Shown here: positions 31,517 to 42,350 of the stretch, piece after piece
Layout: the number at the start of each line of letters is the position of its first letter
Position numbering within the stretch: the stretch's first letter is position 1
Assembly: GCA_950106755.1 (NCBI GenBank)
Contig: OX467082.1
Coordinates: 48,068,588-48,132,587 of the forward strand
Direction of reading: 5' to 3'
DNA length: 64,000 nucleotides
DNA from: Climacium dendroides
Taxonomy: Eukaryota; Streptophyta; Bryopsida; Hypnales; Climaciaceae
The notes under the pieces: model-generated
What the model was told of the DNA's origin: nothing
Databases searched by the model: none
Seen by the model: only the letters and a program-made list of their open reading frames with translations
Translations under genes and position numbers: made by a program

Positions 31517-31962
31517 CTGATTTAGTGAACAACTAGATTAGCTGTGAGGAAGTCATTATCCGGATATTTCTTTGAGTTGTGTAGAGTATAGTGTAGGTAA
31601 ATGAGCGTTTTCTCTGAGTCCCTAAATACTCGGAGGGTAGGATTTATGTGTCCTCCCTAAACCCTAAGCACGGAACCCTCTTCCTTAAGAGGTTAAACTA
31701 CTTTGTATAACTGAACCGGAATACGGATTAGGCACAGGTCTTAGTTGTTCTTTCTTAGATTCCGGATAACAGTGGAAGATATCTTGAAACTAAGGTAAGA
31801 GAGAAATTCAGTAGATTAAAGAGGAAAGAATGATAACCAGAATACATTCCTAATCCGGATGTTTAAAGGAATTACAAACTAAATCCCTGTGGAACGATAC
31901 ACGAGTCACTTAGTGGTGTTTTTACGCCATTAGGAGTAATTGTGCTTTCTTGTGCTACGACA

Positions 31963-32665
31963 AATGCCACTGGGATGCCACGTGGATTTTGGAACATGCA
32001 GGGCGCGGACGGGATTTAATAAATATACTAAATTAATATGCTTTTTACATATTTCCATTTCATATTCCATATTCCAAGTCATTACAACAGTCCATATTTT
32101 TATTTAATGTTAGATCATATCACTGTAACACCCAAATAAATTCCATATCCTAATCAATCCATCATTCCATATTTTTGCAGGGTGTTAAATTACCTCATTA
32201 TAAGTTTGTAACACCCAAACCACTTCCACTTATTTTTTTGTTCCATCATTCTTTGTCCTTTTATTTATTTTTTTCATTACTAAAATTATTCCAATCTACT
32301 TCAATGTCATTCTTTTTTTTGGTGGATCAATTACTTTCTTTTGGAGGAGGGGGCTTCATTAACTTCTAGAATATAGACCTGTTCTTTTAATGCATTGTTT
32401 TTTCTATTTGTTCAAAAAAAAAAAAAAAAAACATAGACCTACTGAAAAAATACAGTGTATGTATTTTTATACCAACTGCATTCACTGTTTTTGTAGAGGT
32501 TTTACCATCAACTCATAGAATTCATAAAAAATAAAAATGCAATGAGAAAGAACAATGATATGGCATATTAATATATTATGACATTTTGAGTAGAGAATAC
32601 ATCCGATTTTATATATATTTGAGATGTTTCGCAATTGCCAAGTATGTACACATGGTCCTCTACGA
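31963..32665. other. AT-rich interior of hAT element 1, no gene
   Basis: Mostly A/T-rich sequence with repeated TTCCATAT words (32050-32180) and an 18-base A run near 32413. No reading frame or RNA gene is visible. It is bounded by the end of LTR C and the 8-bp duplication of element D. Confidence 0.5.
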
Positions 32666-32804
32666 CAGGGTTACATGGACGTCCGGACGTTCGGACGTTC
32701 GGACGTCCAGCGTCTACGTCCGACAGTTCCCGAACGTCCGGATGTCCAGCGTCTACGTCCGCCAGTTCCCGAACGTCCGCCGATATAGGACGTTCTGATC
32801 GTCC

Positions 32805-33090
32805 AGCGGACGGGGAGGCGGACGGGGCGGACGGGAGGCGGACAGGAGGGCGGACGGGGAGGGTGGACGGGGAGGGCGGATGGGGAGAGCGGACGGGGAG
32901 CTAGACGGGAGCTGGACGGGGAGGGCGGACGGGGAGGGCGGACGGGGAGGCGGACGGGGCGGACGGGAGGCGGACAGGAGGGCGGACGGGGAGGCGGACG
33001 AGAGGCGGATGGGAGGGTGGACCGGGAGGCGGCCGGGGAGGCGGTCGAGAGGGCAGACCAGGAGGCGGACGGGGAGGCGGACGGGGCAGA
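32805..33090. repeat. GGCGGACGGGGA minisatellite
   Basis: About 25 imperfect copies of a 10-13-base unit (GGCGGACGGG with A/G additions) lie just inside the left end of element D. Preceding it (32672-32790) are GTCCGGACGTTCGG and AGCGTCTACGTCC words. Arrays of this kind lie near the termini of the related hAT elements, which fits subterminal transposase-binding repeats. Confidence 0.75.
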
Positions 33091-33119
33091 TGGGTCGGTG
33101 TGGGGTCATCCGATCGGGG

Positions 33120-34810
33120 CATTTGGCGGAAAATGGGGTAAACTTCGGTGTAGGGATGAAACCATGGTTTTTTTGTCAATTTTTGGAGAATTGCTAAAGT
33201 GGCAATATATGACAAAATAATGTTACTAAATTTTTTAGTATTCATTTATATTTTGGATAGAATTATCTTTTCATCGACATATTTAGATGAGTTACATTTG
33301 ATGTGCGCAATTTCATTCAATTTGTTTTCTTTCAAATTCGAGCAATTTGGCATTATCATCCAATTTTTCTTCAAATTTAACCTATAGATTTGGTGCAGTC
33401 CATTTTTTTTTAGGCATTTGGGCCTTCAATTGGCCCAAGAAAACAATGGTTGATGGTTCAAACAAATTCAATCATCCAAATAACCATAGGATGTTGTAAC
33501 CCCTACATGCCGAAGCCTTATTTTCAAATTTAAACTTCCTTTAATTTGCTCTAAATTGAACAAAGAGCCCACATTTTGGTAAGATGTATCAATTTTTTTG
33601 GAATTGTAACCATACAAATTCAAACTAGATTTGTTAGAGATTGCATAGGAAAAGAAAGCACAACAATATCACTTGTACAGTGAAAGATTATAACATTTGA
33701 CAATGATGCTGTTAAAATCACAAAAAAAAGTTGAAGCCTTTTTGGCAAGGCAAATCTAAAATGTTGGGGACCCAAAGAATATGAGGTTAATGGGCCAAAC
33801 TTGCCCAATCAATTTACAGCTTTGCAAAATTACTCTATAATTTTTTAATATGAATTTCCAATATGAATTTTCCTCCAAGACCTACTGTATTTGAGGCTCA
33901 TTTCCAAAAGCTCTTAACACAAAAGAAAAGTCAAGATTGCACAAGGTACCCTTGCATAATATCTCTTTCAGAAAAATCATTGTCCTTTAATTGCAAGATC
34001 GGACTTCTGGAGCCAAAAGTAGACTTCAAAAAGAATTTCCCAAAATTATTACCTCACTAAAATGATGAAAAATAGTTAGGTTTTACTGAACTTCTAAGTT
34101 TTGCAAACACCATATTTAATATTTTGGGTTCTCAAGCATTTAGGGGGTAATTACTATTTTTTTTAACATCTTAATGAAGCCGACAAACTCGTTGCATTCA
34201 AAAGGGCATTACAAAATCAGAAAAGGGCATTACAAAATACAGTACAAACATGGCGTTGCAGTGTGTGACATGCATAAGTTATATACATTTTTGGCTTCTC
34301 TATAAATCCATATGTACAAAACACCTTGAAGTCAATGGAAATTGTCCATGACGTTCAAAACTAGAACCAAAACCAAACCCCTTGAAGTAATTGTTGTGAT
34401 TGTAGCACCATCTCAATTTGGTCAATTGGGAATTATAACGTTTCACTTCATCACTAATATTGATCATGCTTTTGTTTTTTTCTTTCCCTTCGAAATATCC
34501 TACATGATGAAAAAATAAATAAAAAAATAATATCCTTTATATCTAGTTAAAATTTGTATGCATACAATTTCAAATGAATATTACAAATTTACAATTTGCT
34601 CAAAACAATGGCGTAATCTAAAATGTAGGAGACTAAGAGTTGAGGGTTTTAGGGTTCTAGGGTTCTAGGGTTTAGGGTCTCACTGTAAACTTCAAAGAAC
34701 TCTAAATGATTATTTAAAATCTGATTATAACTTGTCTATTTCTTATTTTCTGGGTTAATGAGAAAAGCATAGGATGCTAAAACTTTAATTGACCCCAAAA
34801 AACTGACAGT
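33120..34810. other. AT-rich non-coding part of element D, with telomere-like repeats
   Basis: No gene is visible. At 34643-34679 there are five diverged units of TTTAGGG type (AGGGTTTT, AGGGTTCT twice, AGGGTTT, AGGG), the plant telomere motif. The number is too small to indicate a chromosome end. This block has no counterpart in hAT element 2. Confidence 0.5.
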
Positions 34811-35394
34811 AAGTAAAGGTGGACGAGAAGAATCCTAGGCTTCATGCCAAATTGTCAAAAATTTGGACGCCTCGAAATAATAGGCGACGGGCTAGGCAGA
34901 TGGGGCGGACGGGGCGGTCGGACGCAGTCGGGTCGTCCGCTTGGTCGGCGGACGGGGCAGCTTCGTCCGCCGGGCGGACCTGGACGGCCGGGCCGACCGG
35001 CCGCTTCGGCGGCGAACAGGGCAGCTCCGTCTGCCCATCCGCCGGCTCGGGCCACGTCCGCGTGGTCCGGGATAGGTCCGGTCCCGGGCCTCTTTTAGGT
35101 CTGGGAGCGGACGGGTATATTGGCGGACGGCCAACACACATTTCCTCACTTTCACTCTTCCATTTGGGAATCACTGCCACGTCGGATGTGCTACTATTGC
35201 TTCACGCGCTAGTTGTTTCTATGTGGTGAAGAGTGGGGGTCATATTTTGATCATACTACATTGGATTTTGGTCCTTGGTTACTTACATACGTTTGGAGAC
35301 AGTGAAGCACATTATATATTTTGAGAGAACGGGGATTATATATTGGAAATTTCCATTCTAAAATTGCAAGTGAGTACTCGACACTCACACAGTC

Positions 35395-37143
35395 ATGGCG
35401 GGGGCAAGTAGTGCTGCAACTGAAGGCAAGAAGAAGTCAAAGCCGAAGGGCGTTGGTCATGAGCTACGGTTTGACATTTTGGATCCAAGTGAACAAAAAT
35501 TATCGGCACACGCTTGGTGGGATTTTGAAGGCGCATGTGGGAAGCTCATTGCTCCAATTGCAAGGAGAATATTGGGCCAACCGGTATCTTGATCTTCATA
35601 TGAACGGAATTGGAGTAGCTATTCTTTTGTTCACAACAAATCTCGGAATAAGTTGAGAACAAAGAGAGCTGCAGATTTGGTGTATGTGTACACTAATTCA
35701 AGAGTGTTGGCCGCATCCAAGGAGAGGGATGAGAAGAAGTGGTACCTTGAAAATGTAGATTCAGAAGAATCGGAGGGACCAAACGAAGATGACGAGAGCA
35801 ACGAAGATGAAGAAGAAGGTGTTCGTGTGGACGGGAATGAAGCACATGGACAAGAAGCAAATTGGTACGACCCAATATTCAATGAAGAAGAAGATTTTGA
35901 TGGCAACACATACAATTTTGGAGGTGAACCGTTTGGAAGAGTAAATATGGATGATGATGACATGGGCAACAATGACCGAGACGAGTACGACTTTCCAATG
36001 GACGATAATGATTGTGGAAACGATGAAGGCGTACCTTCCATAGCAAGGTTTGTAGATGGAAATCGATTTCTAAGTAGTGACAAGGTCCTCAATCTAAACG
36101 AAGAGGACGCAAATGTCCAAGTCCTGACTTCTAATGGAACCATAGCATCCAATGCTAAAACTTCCGAAATAGATGAAGTGATTGGAAGTGGTAGGACTCC
36201 ATCCATAGTGGTGGCCCAACTAGAAAAGAATGACAACGTTGAGGACCGCGAGCAAATGAATGTGGACAAGATAAGCGTGGAGTCTCTAGGAGGATTGGCA
36301 AGCAAAAGCAACAGGGAACCAAGTAGCCTAAACCATGAAGCGAGTGGGACACAAGACAATGTACGTTCGCATTTGATAGAATGTGGAAGTCCGAACTTGC
36401 TTCACAGTGGCCAAGGCACAAAGGAAAACATAACAAGTTTTGTACGTCCACCGCGTAGCATTCCTCCAATAGGTGCACGCTCACTATTTAATAGTATAAG
36501 CACTACTTTGGTGGGTTCAGGAAGTTCTCAACGTCCGATACGAGCTTCCATCATTTCGAAAGAAATAGAACATACCGAAAATCGAAGATTGCAGATTTCT
36601 TCATTCACCGATGACGAGGAAGATGAGACGTTGGCCTCAATGTTAAAGAAGCAAGGAAACCGCCTACCAGCATCTTCAACAAGGCTAGCGGACCCGACAC
36701 TGGAATCTTCAAATGCTATAGAGGCATTCACTGAAGAAGGGAGAAAGGCAGGGATGACAATGATGATGGAAGAACCCTCTAAAGCAAAGAACAAACGAGT
36801 AATGGAGCCGTTTGCTATCTCTCTAACGAAGAAAGTGAATGTAGGAAAACCCCCCCTTGATAAGCGTTTGTCTATTCCAGAACTTCTGTTGAGAAAAGGA
36901 AAAGCAATTGATCGCCTCCGTGAACGTGTAGGGAAAACCTTGATGAAAGCAAAGAACGAGCAAATGATGGGCAAGCCTAAGAAAGCTCGTGTATCTTCAA
37001 CAGTACAAGAGAAAAGAGGGGAAACTCAAACACTTTCATCAGACGATGAAGAGAACACCATGAGTGATGAAGATGATGGATTCCAATCAAGAGAGTACAG
37101 TAGCGGGGCAGAGGTGAAAGGAGATAGTGATTACCACCCCTAG
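35395..37143 (+). pseudogene. Fusion of gene A N-terminus with hAT transposase C-terminus
   Basis: One frame begins MAGASSAATEGKKKSKPKGV and HELRFDIL, matching residues 10-30 of gene A. It then passes directly into DPSEQKLSAHAWWDFEG, the start of the hAT dimerisation domain (LIAPIARRILGQ, ERNWSSYSFVHNK, LVYVYTNSRVLAASKE). A TGA at 35590 is the only stop. After the domain comes a roughly 470-residue acidic, low-complexity tail with a basic cluster near RLRERVGKTLMKAKNEQ. The catalytic core, BED finger, RING and gene B are all deleted. A TATA-like GGTATATTGG lies at 35113. If read through or re-initiated, the product could dimerise with full transposase and modulate it (inference). Confidence 0.83.
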
Positions 37144-37547
37144 GCATTCAAATTTAGAAAGGATTTGAATGAAGAACATTTACAGAACTTGGTGTTCAAA
37201 TGCTTACGATTTAGAGAGATGAATAGCTAAGATTTATTAGTTCTCGGAGCATTTCATAGTAGTACAAGGTTGCCAAATTATCTTGAAAAAATTAATGAAA
37301 CTATCATTTTTGGGGGATTTTGTCCCAAGTGATATTGAAGAAATCTTCATTGTGTTATTTTTTGTTCTCAATTTCAAGTGTGTAGCACATAAAAATTTCT
37401 GAAGCGCCAAAACTCACAAATATGTAAGAAGAACCCTAAAACAAACTGAAAATCATGCAAAATTGCAAAATGCAAAGTTACAAACCCTCACTCTCTCAGT
37501 CGGTCACTCCCAGACTCCCTAAACCCCTTGGCCCTTGAACCGTTCAC

Positions 37548-37795
37548 GCGTCCGCCCGTCCGCCAATCCGTCCGCTCTCCCGTCCGCTCGTCCGCCCGTC
37601 CGCCACTCCGTCCGCTCGCCCGTCCGCTCGCCCGTCCGCTCGTCCGCCCGTCCGCCACTCCGTCTGCTCGCCCGTCCGCTCGCCCGTCCGCCCATCCGTC
37701 CGCCAAGAAAAACGGCCGTCCGTCCGCCCGCTCGTCTGACCGGCTCGTCCGCCCGCCCGCCCGCCCGCAGGACGGCGACCGAGGACCGTCCGTAG
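37548..37795. repeat. CGTCCGCC minisatellite at the right end of element D
   Basis: More than 20 copies of CCGTCCGC(T/C)CG-type units lie directly inside the right terminus. They are the inverse complement in style of the GGCGGACGG array at the left end, giving the element long GC-rich inverted subterminal regions. Confidence 0.75.
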
Positions 37796-37933
37796 GGTCC
37801 GGACGTGCGGACGTCCGATTTTGGACGCAATTTCGCCGCGGACGCACGTCCACGACAACCCTGCTCTACAAGGATGGTTTACCTTCTATGCCTGAACTAT
37901 ATGGTAAACTACAAAAATTAAAAAAACTAAATA

Positions 37934-39100
37934 CTATGTATGATAACAACAATCTGGCATAGTCCAACAGTGGGGGGCCTTCTTCAATTTGTCCAGAACA
38001 TCTTGCACTATCGCCCTTTCACTCACATCATCTTTCATGAGGCTTCTCAATTTGATCATGAGGTTCACATATTGCTCTGGATTCTTCGTTGTAAAGTATT
38101 TGGGGTCCCACTCCTCTTGCCAAATTGCAACTGCTATCCATCCCGCCGCATATGCATCAGCTGCCATGGAGTACAAATGCGTTTTCAACATGGCCTCAAT
38201 TGAATTAGCTAAACATTGCTCTCCGTATACATAAAACAACTCAGGGGCTGCAAACTTTCGCTTTTTCTTTTCCTTCGCTAGGGTCTCCATGTTGGGAAAG
38301 CCATACCTTGATGGCTCCTTCTCTACAACTCGGCTAGAAAGTCCCCAATCACATATCCCTTTGTACACCCTGTGCTCTTTCCAATCATTAAAATGGAGCA
38401 AAACATTGGATGGAGTTATGTCGTTGTGCATGTACTGCGCATCAAAGCATTTCCCCACAATGACAAACAAGGAGAGTGCCAAGTTCACTCGGTTCCTTCG
38501 GTAAGTTGCAACCCATGCAAGCTCTTCTTTTGTCAGTAGCGTACCTTGTTCACGCTCAATGTCATCCACATCCACTGATTCATTCACTTTCGAATTGTAC
38601 TTGGATAAAAAAGAAATTAGAGATCCTCCATTCCACCATAGGGTATAGCCTTCCATCGTTTTAGGGTGGATGTACGCAATTCGAATGATGCCAGGATATA
38701 TCACTAGACACCCTCCCGCCTCATTGATGATTCCTTGGCGCTTCTTCTTCTCATTTGTGGTTTTCAAGCTCTTCCCAGCAAAAAATATCCAACTAGGAAT
38801 GCTCTCAAGTTTTGTAAGCATCACCTTCCTCACGGTCCCATATGAACCAACCGCACTATTGTCCGGCATGGAGATGACTTTCACTTTACTTTCAAGCCAC
38901 TTGAATGTTCCACTCACACAATGAGCCATTATGGCGTCTTCTATTGTCGCTTTCCATGGTGCTTGTTTTTTCTTACGCGATGAAGAAAATTGTTGAGCCA
39001 AATCTATGAACATGGGACGTTTCTCCGCCAATCCACTCCCTTCCCCTGTCATAATGAAGAATATTTTATACGATGGGCCTCCGTATCTCTCCCCAAGCAC
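37934..39100 (-). CDS. Divergent protein kinase carried by hAT element 1 (388 aa)
   Basis: The minus-strand frame is intact. Kinase landmarks appear in order: a glycine-rich loop AVGSYGTV (83-90); a Lys candidate in FFAGKSLK (110); a catalytic loop MHNDITPSNVLLHF with Asp227 and Asn232, where the usual HRD is HND; DWG at 251-253 in place of DFG, keeping the metal-binding Asp; and FAAPELF (APE at 285-287). Key residues are therefore present, and phosphotransfer is possible though unproven. The N-terminal 80 residues are unlike kinases, with a basic SSRKKK patch. No transmembrane segment is seen. The gene faces away from A' across a shared promoter region. It is absent at the corresponding place in hAT element 2, which suggests capture by element 1. 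A host gene lying in unrecognised sequence is the alternative. Confidence 0.75.
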   Translation of the reverse strand: MLGERYGGPSYKIFFIMTGEGSGLAEKRPMFIDLAQQFSSSRKKKQAPWKATIEDAIMAHCVSGTFKWLESKVKVISMPDNSAVGSYGTVRKVMLTKLESIPSWIFFAGKSLKTTNEKKKRQGIINEAGGCLVIYPGIIRIAYIHPKTMEGYTLWWNGGSLISFLSKYNSKVNESVDVDDIEREQGTLLTKEELAWVATYRRNRVNLALSLFVIVGKCFDAQYMHNDITPSNVLLHFNDWKEHRVYKGICDWGLSSRVVEKEPSRYGFPNMETLAKEKKKRKFAAPELFYVYGEQCLANSIEAMLKTHLYSMAADAYAAGWIAVAIWQEEWDPKYFTTKNPEQYVNLMIKLRSLMKDDVSERAIVQDVLDKLKKAPHCWTMPDCCYHT

Positions 39101-39242
39101 GGAAGTTCAAATTTTTTTTTAAAAAACCGGGTCACATATGCGGGCCAAACCCACCACCCACCAAACTCACTCGCATAGGCCATTAGAACTAGCATGTGAG
39201 GCATAGGGCGCAGACTTGGCAAAAAAATGACGGCAGGGACTC

Positions 39243-39540
39243 GCTTTATATAGTCCCCCCCCCTTCACGTCCATGCCCCATCCTCTCGCGTTCCCGCCCC
39301 ATCTCTTCACGTCCCCGCCCCGTTCCCACACGTTCGCGCCCTAGCACGTGGCGTCCACGCCTTCACTTCACGTCCGCGCCCCCACATCGATGGCGTCCAC
39401 ACTCTGGTTTGACATCCGCGCCCCGGCTCGATGGCGTCCGCGCCCCCGCTCGATGGCGTCCACGCCCTGCCTTCACGTCCGCGCCCCCGCATCGATGGCG
39501 TCCGCGCCCTGGCGTACCCCACCTCCCGCTATATAAAGCC
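39243..39540. promoter_or_regulatory. Bidirectional promoter between kinase and gene A'
   Basis: Two near-identical TATA boxes point outward: GACTATATAAAGC on the minus strand (39255-39243) toward the kinase start at 39100, and GCTATATAAAGC on the plus strand (39529-39540) toward the ATG at 39667. The 270 bp between them consist of CG-rich repeats with the words CACGTCCGCGCCC and TCGATGGCGTCC, probably binding sites shared by both genes. Confidence 0.7.
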
Positions 39541-39666
39541 ATCCCCGCCCCATTCGTCCCCGCCCTGCATACTCTCAGCCTTCCACCTCTTCATTGAGTT
39601 GGTTGTGAGCGTTGTGCGGGGTCCTTTTGATTGCCATGTGGGAGGTTTTCGATTTTTTCTGCAAAA

Positions 39667-41369
39667 ATGGCTACGCCACCAAGAATGACCAAGGAGGACG
39701 AGACAAGACCCGACTTTGACCAGGAAATAAACATCGTAAGCGACTGCATGTTCTACGTAACCTAGCCAAGCTTGCATTCAAGGGGTGGGAGGACGTGCCT
39801 GATCCATGGACCTTTGATGACTGCACCAATTACATCAAGTGGTGCCACATTGACAAGGTCTTCCCAGAAGAGCGCCACAACTTCCACAGATGCTTCCACA
39901 AGGCAAATTTGAAACATTGCCTTAACGAGGAGTTCACGACCCGATGCATTGAGGTGGTCCAAGTGTTGTATGATGTTGCGACCGTCCCGCGCAATGAAGT
40001 GCATCTTTTCATTGCACGAGGGGTCCATACAGAGGTGAAGTTGAACAAGAGAGTGGATTGGTCAACTTTGAAGACAATGGGAAAAAATGTCAATATTCCT
40101 ACCCCAGCAAATGGATTCATTCCAAGAGGGGTAAAAAGATACCCGAAAGATGGTCTAGGGAAAACAACTACACAAGTTCAACCACCACCAACATATGAGA
40201 CTCCGGACTCATCTACGGACAACGACTCTGATGGATCTTGTGTGGTAGTTCCAGTCAGCCATAGAACACAACAACAACGTGCTAAAAGGAGAAGGGCTAC
40301 GCGTGCAACTGCTGAGGTTTTACCTGAAAATATTGTGGAGGAACAGGTGCCACCTACGGACGAATCAGTAGTAGGAGTTGTCGATGTTATAGCTGCTGCA
40401 AACCGAATTCAGAATTTGCTGACCGAAGTGAATGACAAGAATGCGGAATTGCGTTCTTTGTATAATGATGTTAACAAATTGAGGGAAAAAATCCAAGAGA
40501 AGGACAACATCATCAATCAACAACAACGTGACATGGAGGCACTTCAACACACTCTCCAAGCAGCAACAATGGCCAATGCTGGTTAAGATCCACGAGGGGA
40601 AGCACAAGGGCCTTTGAATACTTCTCAAATTCCATTGGAACATGCAGAAGTTGGTGCAACAATGAATACTCAAGATGATTCATTGTCCTTCGGAGAATTA
40701 CCCACGAATGAAGTTGCAGCAATGCCTGTTGACCAAAGCACCCAACTGACGGACGCGCTTGCAAAGAATTTGAGATTGAAAAATCAATTGCATGCGTTGA
40801 TGGAGCAGTATTATCAATGGAAGATGGCATGCGTCTTCAGTGTTGACAGGACTAGGCAAATGGTGGAAGAATTCAAAAAAATTGACCACAATTACGGTGC
40901 ATACAATCAGGAGAGGGTTTTTGGATTGACATCGTGGGCCCTGGTAGATGATCATTTCAACATGGATGAAATGGCAACCATCAACAGTACTGGTCAACCA
41001 ACAACCATCGATTGGTCCAAACATGGTTGGAATTTCAAGAATCAAGTTGGCACTGCCGTCGACCATCAGGGCAATCCATTACTACTGTGGCCAAATCCTT
41101 CAACCTTCGTGCATGATGGAACTACATGTCCCATTTGCCTTAATCCATTTGGCCCGGAAGGTAGAATGCACTTAGGCACATGCAAACATTTGTACCATCC
41201 ATTCTGCCTAATTAGCTTGATGATTGTTCGTCGACGTTGTTCATTGTACAAGGCTCCTTTCCATGAGCGTTTGTATGAGTTGTTTGGATTAGTTCCCTAC
41301 ATGCCACCGCATTGGGAATACATGAAGAAAATGTGCCTGATCGTTCGTCGAAGTGGGGAACAGACTTAG
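39667..41369 (+). pseudogene. Gene A' (coiled coil plus RING-like finger), broken
   Basis: The frame starts at 39667 (MATPPRMTKEDETRP) and shifts once near 39745. It then runs from LAFKGWEDVPDPWTFDD to 41369 with a single in-frame TAA (40584). The N-terminal domain resembles gene A of element 2, with VHTEVKLNKRVDWST matching VYTELKLARKVDWST. A long coiled coil lies around 40380-40570. The C-terminus has a RING-like motif, CPICLNPFGPEGRMHLGTC then KHLYHPFC, but the last CxxC pair reads CSLY, so zinc binding there is doubtful. A RING protein usually acts in ubiquitin transfer. Here the role beside a transposase is unknown. Confidence 0.75.
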
Positions 41370-41383
41370 TATGGAGCTAGAAA

Positions 41384-41962
41384 TTGAACATCCATTTGTT
41401 GGGCAAACAATACCTTTGTACCGAATGGGGTTGGAAAATAGATCCATCTAAAATTGTCGAGGTGTGCCACCACTTGGTTCCACTAAAGGACAACTTCAGC
41501 CAAAGACGACGGAATTTCTTTTTTCAATGCTTCAATGGGCATTGGAATGAGGCTGGACAATACTTCCAATTTGGCCCTCATCCTCGTGGGTGGTTGTGGG
41601 GCGTTGATGAACGTCGCATTACTGATGACCAAGGCATGCGTATCGGGGGAGACATTGACATGCCAGACCCAGCTGAACTTGCGCTACTATCAGAGTCAGA
41701 GTGGAGAGAAACCTTTCGAGATGAAGGGATGGACTATTTGATGGAACAGCATAGCCCAGGAACTCTGCAATGTCTTGAGAGCCTCAAACAATCACAAATA
41801 TTGAGGGCTATATTAGAGGAAGATGGACCAGCAAGGAGAACCCAATCCGCAGTTCGTAGACTTTATTTGGGCTCAGATGAAGACCTTCCAGTCTGCGTTG
41901 GGATACATGACAATGAGGCTGGACCAAGTGGCAATGCAAGCAGTCCAATGAACATGGACTGA
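41384..41962 (+). CDS. Gene B' (192 aa), partner of A'
   Basis: The frame holds NFFFQCFNGHWNEAGQYFQF near residue 45, which aligns with FCRSMGGHWSMQHQKFFRF of gene B in element 2. The rest has diverged: an acidic middle and a low-complexity tail (EAGPSGNASSPMNMD). It follows A' by 14 bases in another frame. In element 2 the two genes are in one frame, so a frameshift here probably separated what was one long protein. No known domain is recognised. After the stop, 41965-42310 holds no gene. Confidence 0.55.
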   Translation: MNIHLLGKQYLCTEWGWKIDPSKIVEVCHHLVPLKDNFSQRRRNFFFQCFNGHWNEAGQYFQFGPHPRGWLWGVDERRITDDQGMRIGGDIDMPDPAELALLSESEWRETFRDEGMDYLMEQHSPGTLQCLESLKQSQILRAILEEDGPARRTQSAVRRLYLGSDEDLPVCVGIHDNEAGPSGNASSPMNMD

Positions 41963-42311
41963 GTACAGTTTAGAGTGTTTTAGCTAGTGAGCTTAGGTTT
42001 TCTTAGAAGACTTACTTTCCTAGCATTATATAGGCTTATATACTTTCCTACTTTGTATTACACTATGCATATGAAATATATATGATTTTGTTTTGAATGG
42101 TTTTGCCCAAAGTGACTTCGTTCATTTTTTGCACGTACTCATTTGGAACGACTTGTCCAATTCATACATATTAAAATTATTTATACCATGAAATCAAATG
42201 TCATTGAATTGGAGTACAATTCATTCCCAAACACAAATCAATGAATAAAATTAGAAAACGACCACAAATGTCATTTACTAGGAAAAAACGCTTTTGAAAT
42301 GTTGTTAATGG

Positions 42312-42312
<1 letters not shown>

Positions 42313-42347
<35 letters not shown>
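42313..42347. repeat. (TA)n microsatellite
   Basis: About 17 uninterrupted AT dinucleotides. Confidence 0.95.

Positions 42348-42349
<2 letters not shown>

Positions 42350-42350
<1 letters not shown>

Larger units (their letters stand above)
28979..31962 (+). mobile_element. LTR of family C, gene-bearing 3' portion
   Basis: This LTR ends TGCTACGACA at 31962 and carries a decayed LTR-type gene (to 30740) followed by about 1.2 kb of untranslated sequence. Its 5' side is interrupted by LTR copy 3 at 28978/28979. It lies within hAT element 1. From 30741 to 31962 I see the conserved block at 31472-31516 and no gene. Confidence 0.65.
32666..37863 (+). mobile_element. hAT element D, internally deleted derivative (5,198 bp)
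   Basis: It starts CAGGGTTACATGGACG and ends ...CACGACAACCCTG. The flanking octamers CTCTACGA (32658-32665) and CTCTACAA (37864-37871) agree at seven of eight positions. The segment 35105-35300 matches the promoter and leader of gene A in hAT element 2. The coding part fuses the start of A to the end of the transposase. GC-rich GGACG repeats lie at both ends, and an AT-rich non-coding block fills 33100-34800. Confidence 0.88.

Noticed and set aside
25773..31967. A clean 5-bp target duplication for LTR C
   Set aside because: GATGT and AATGC match at only three of five positions, so the LTR C boundaries are left tentative.
32753..33245. Pro/Arg- and Gly/Arg-rich proteins from the GGCGGACGG array
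   Set aside because: Minisatellite sequence gives open frames in several phases; there is no conserved start or homolog.
34643..34679. Telomere or subtelomere
   Set aside because: Only about five diverged TTTAGGG-type units within a transposon; no long array.
37488..37962. Arg/Pro-rich and Gly/Arg-rich frames over the CGTCCGCC array
   Set aside because: Same repeat artefact at the other end of hAT element D.
40365..41066. Antisense frames to gene A'
   Set aside because: Shadows of the A' coding strand, with no promoter or motif of their own.
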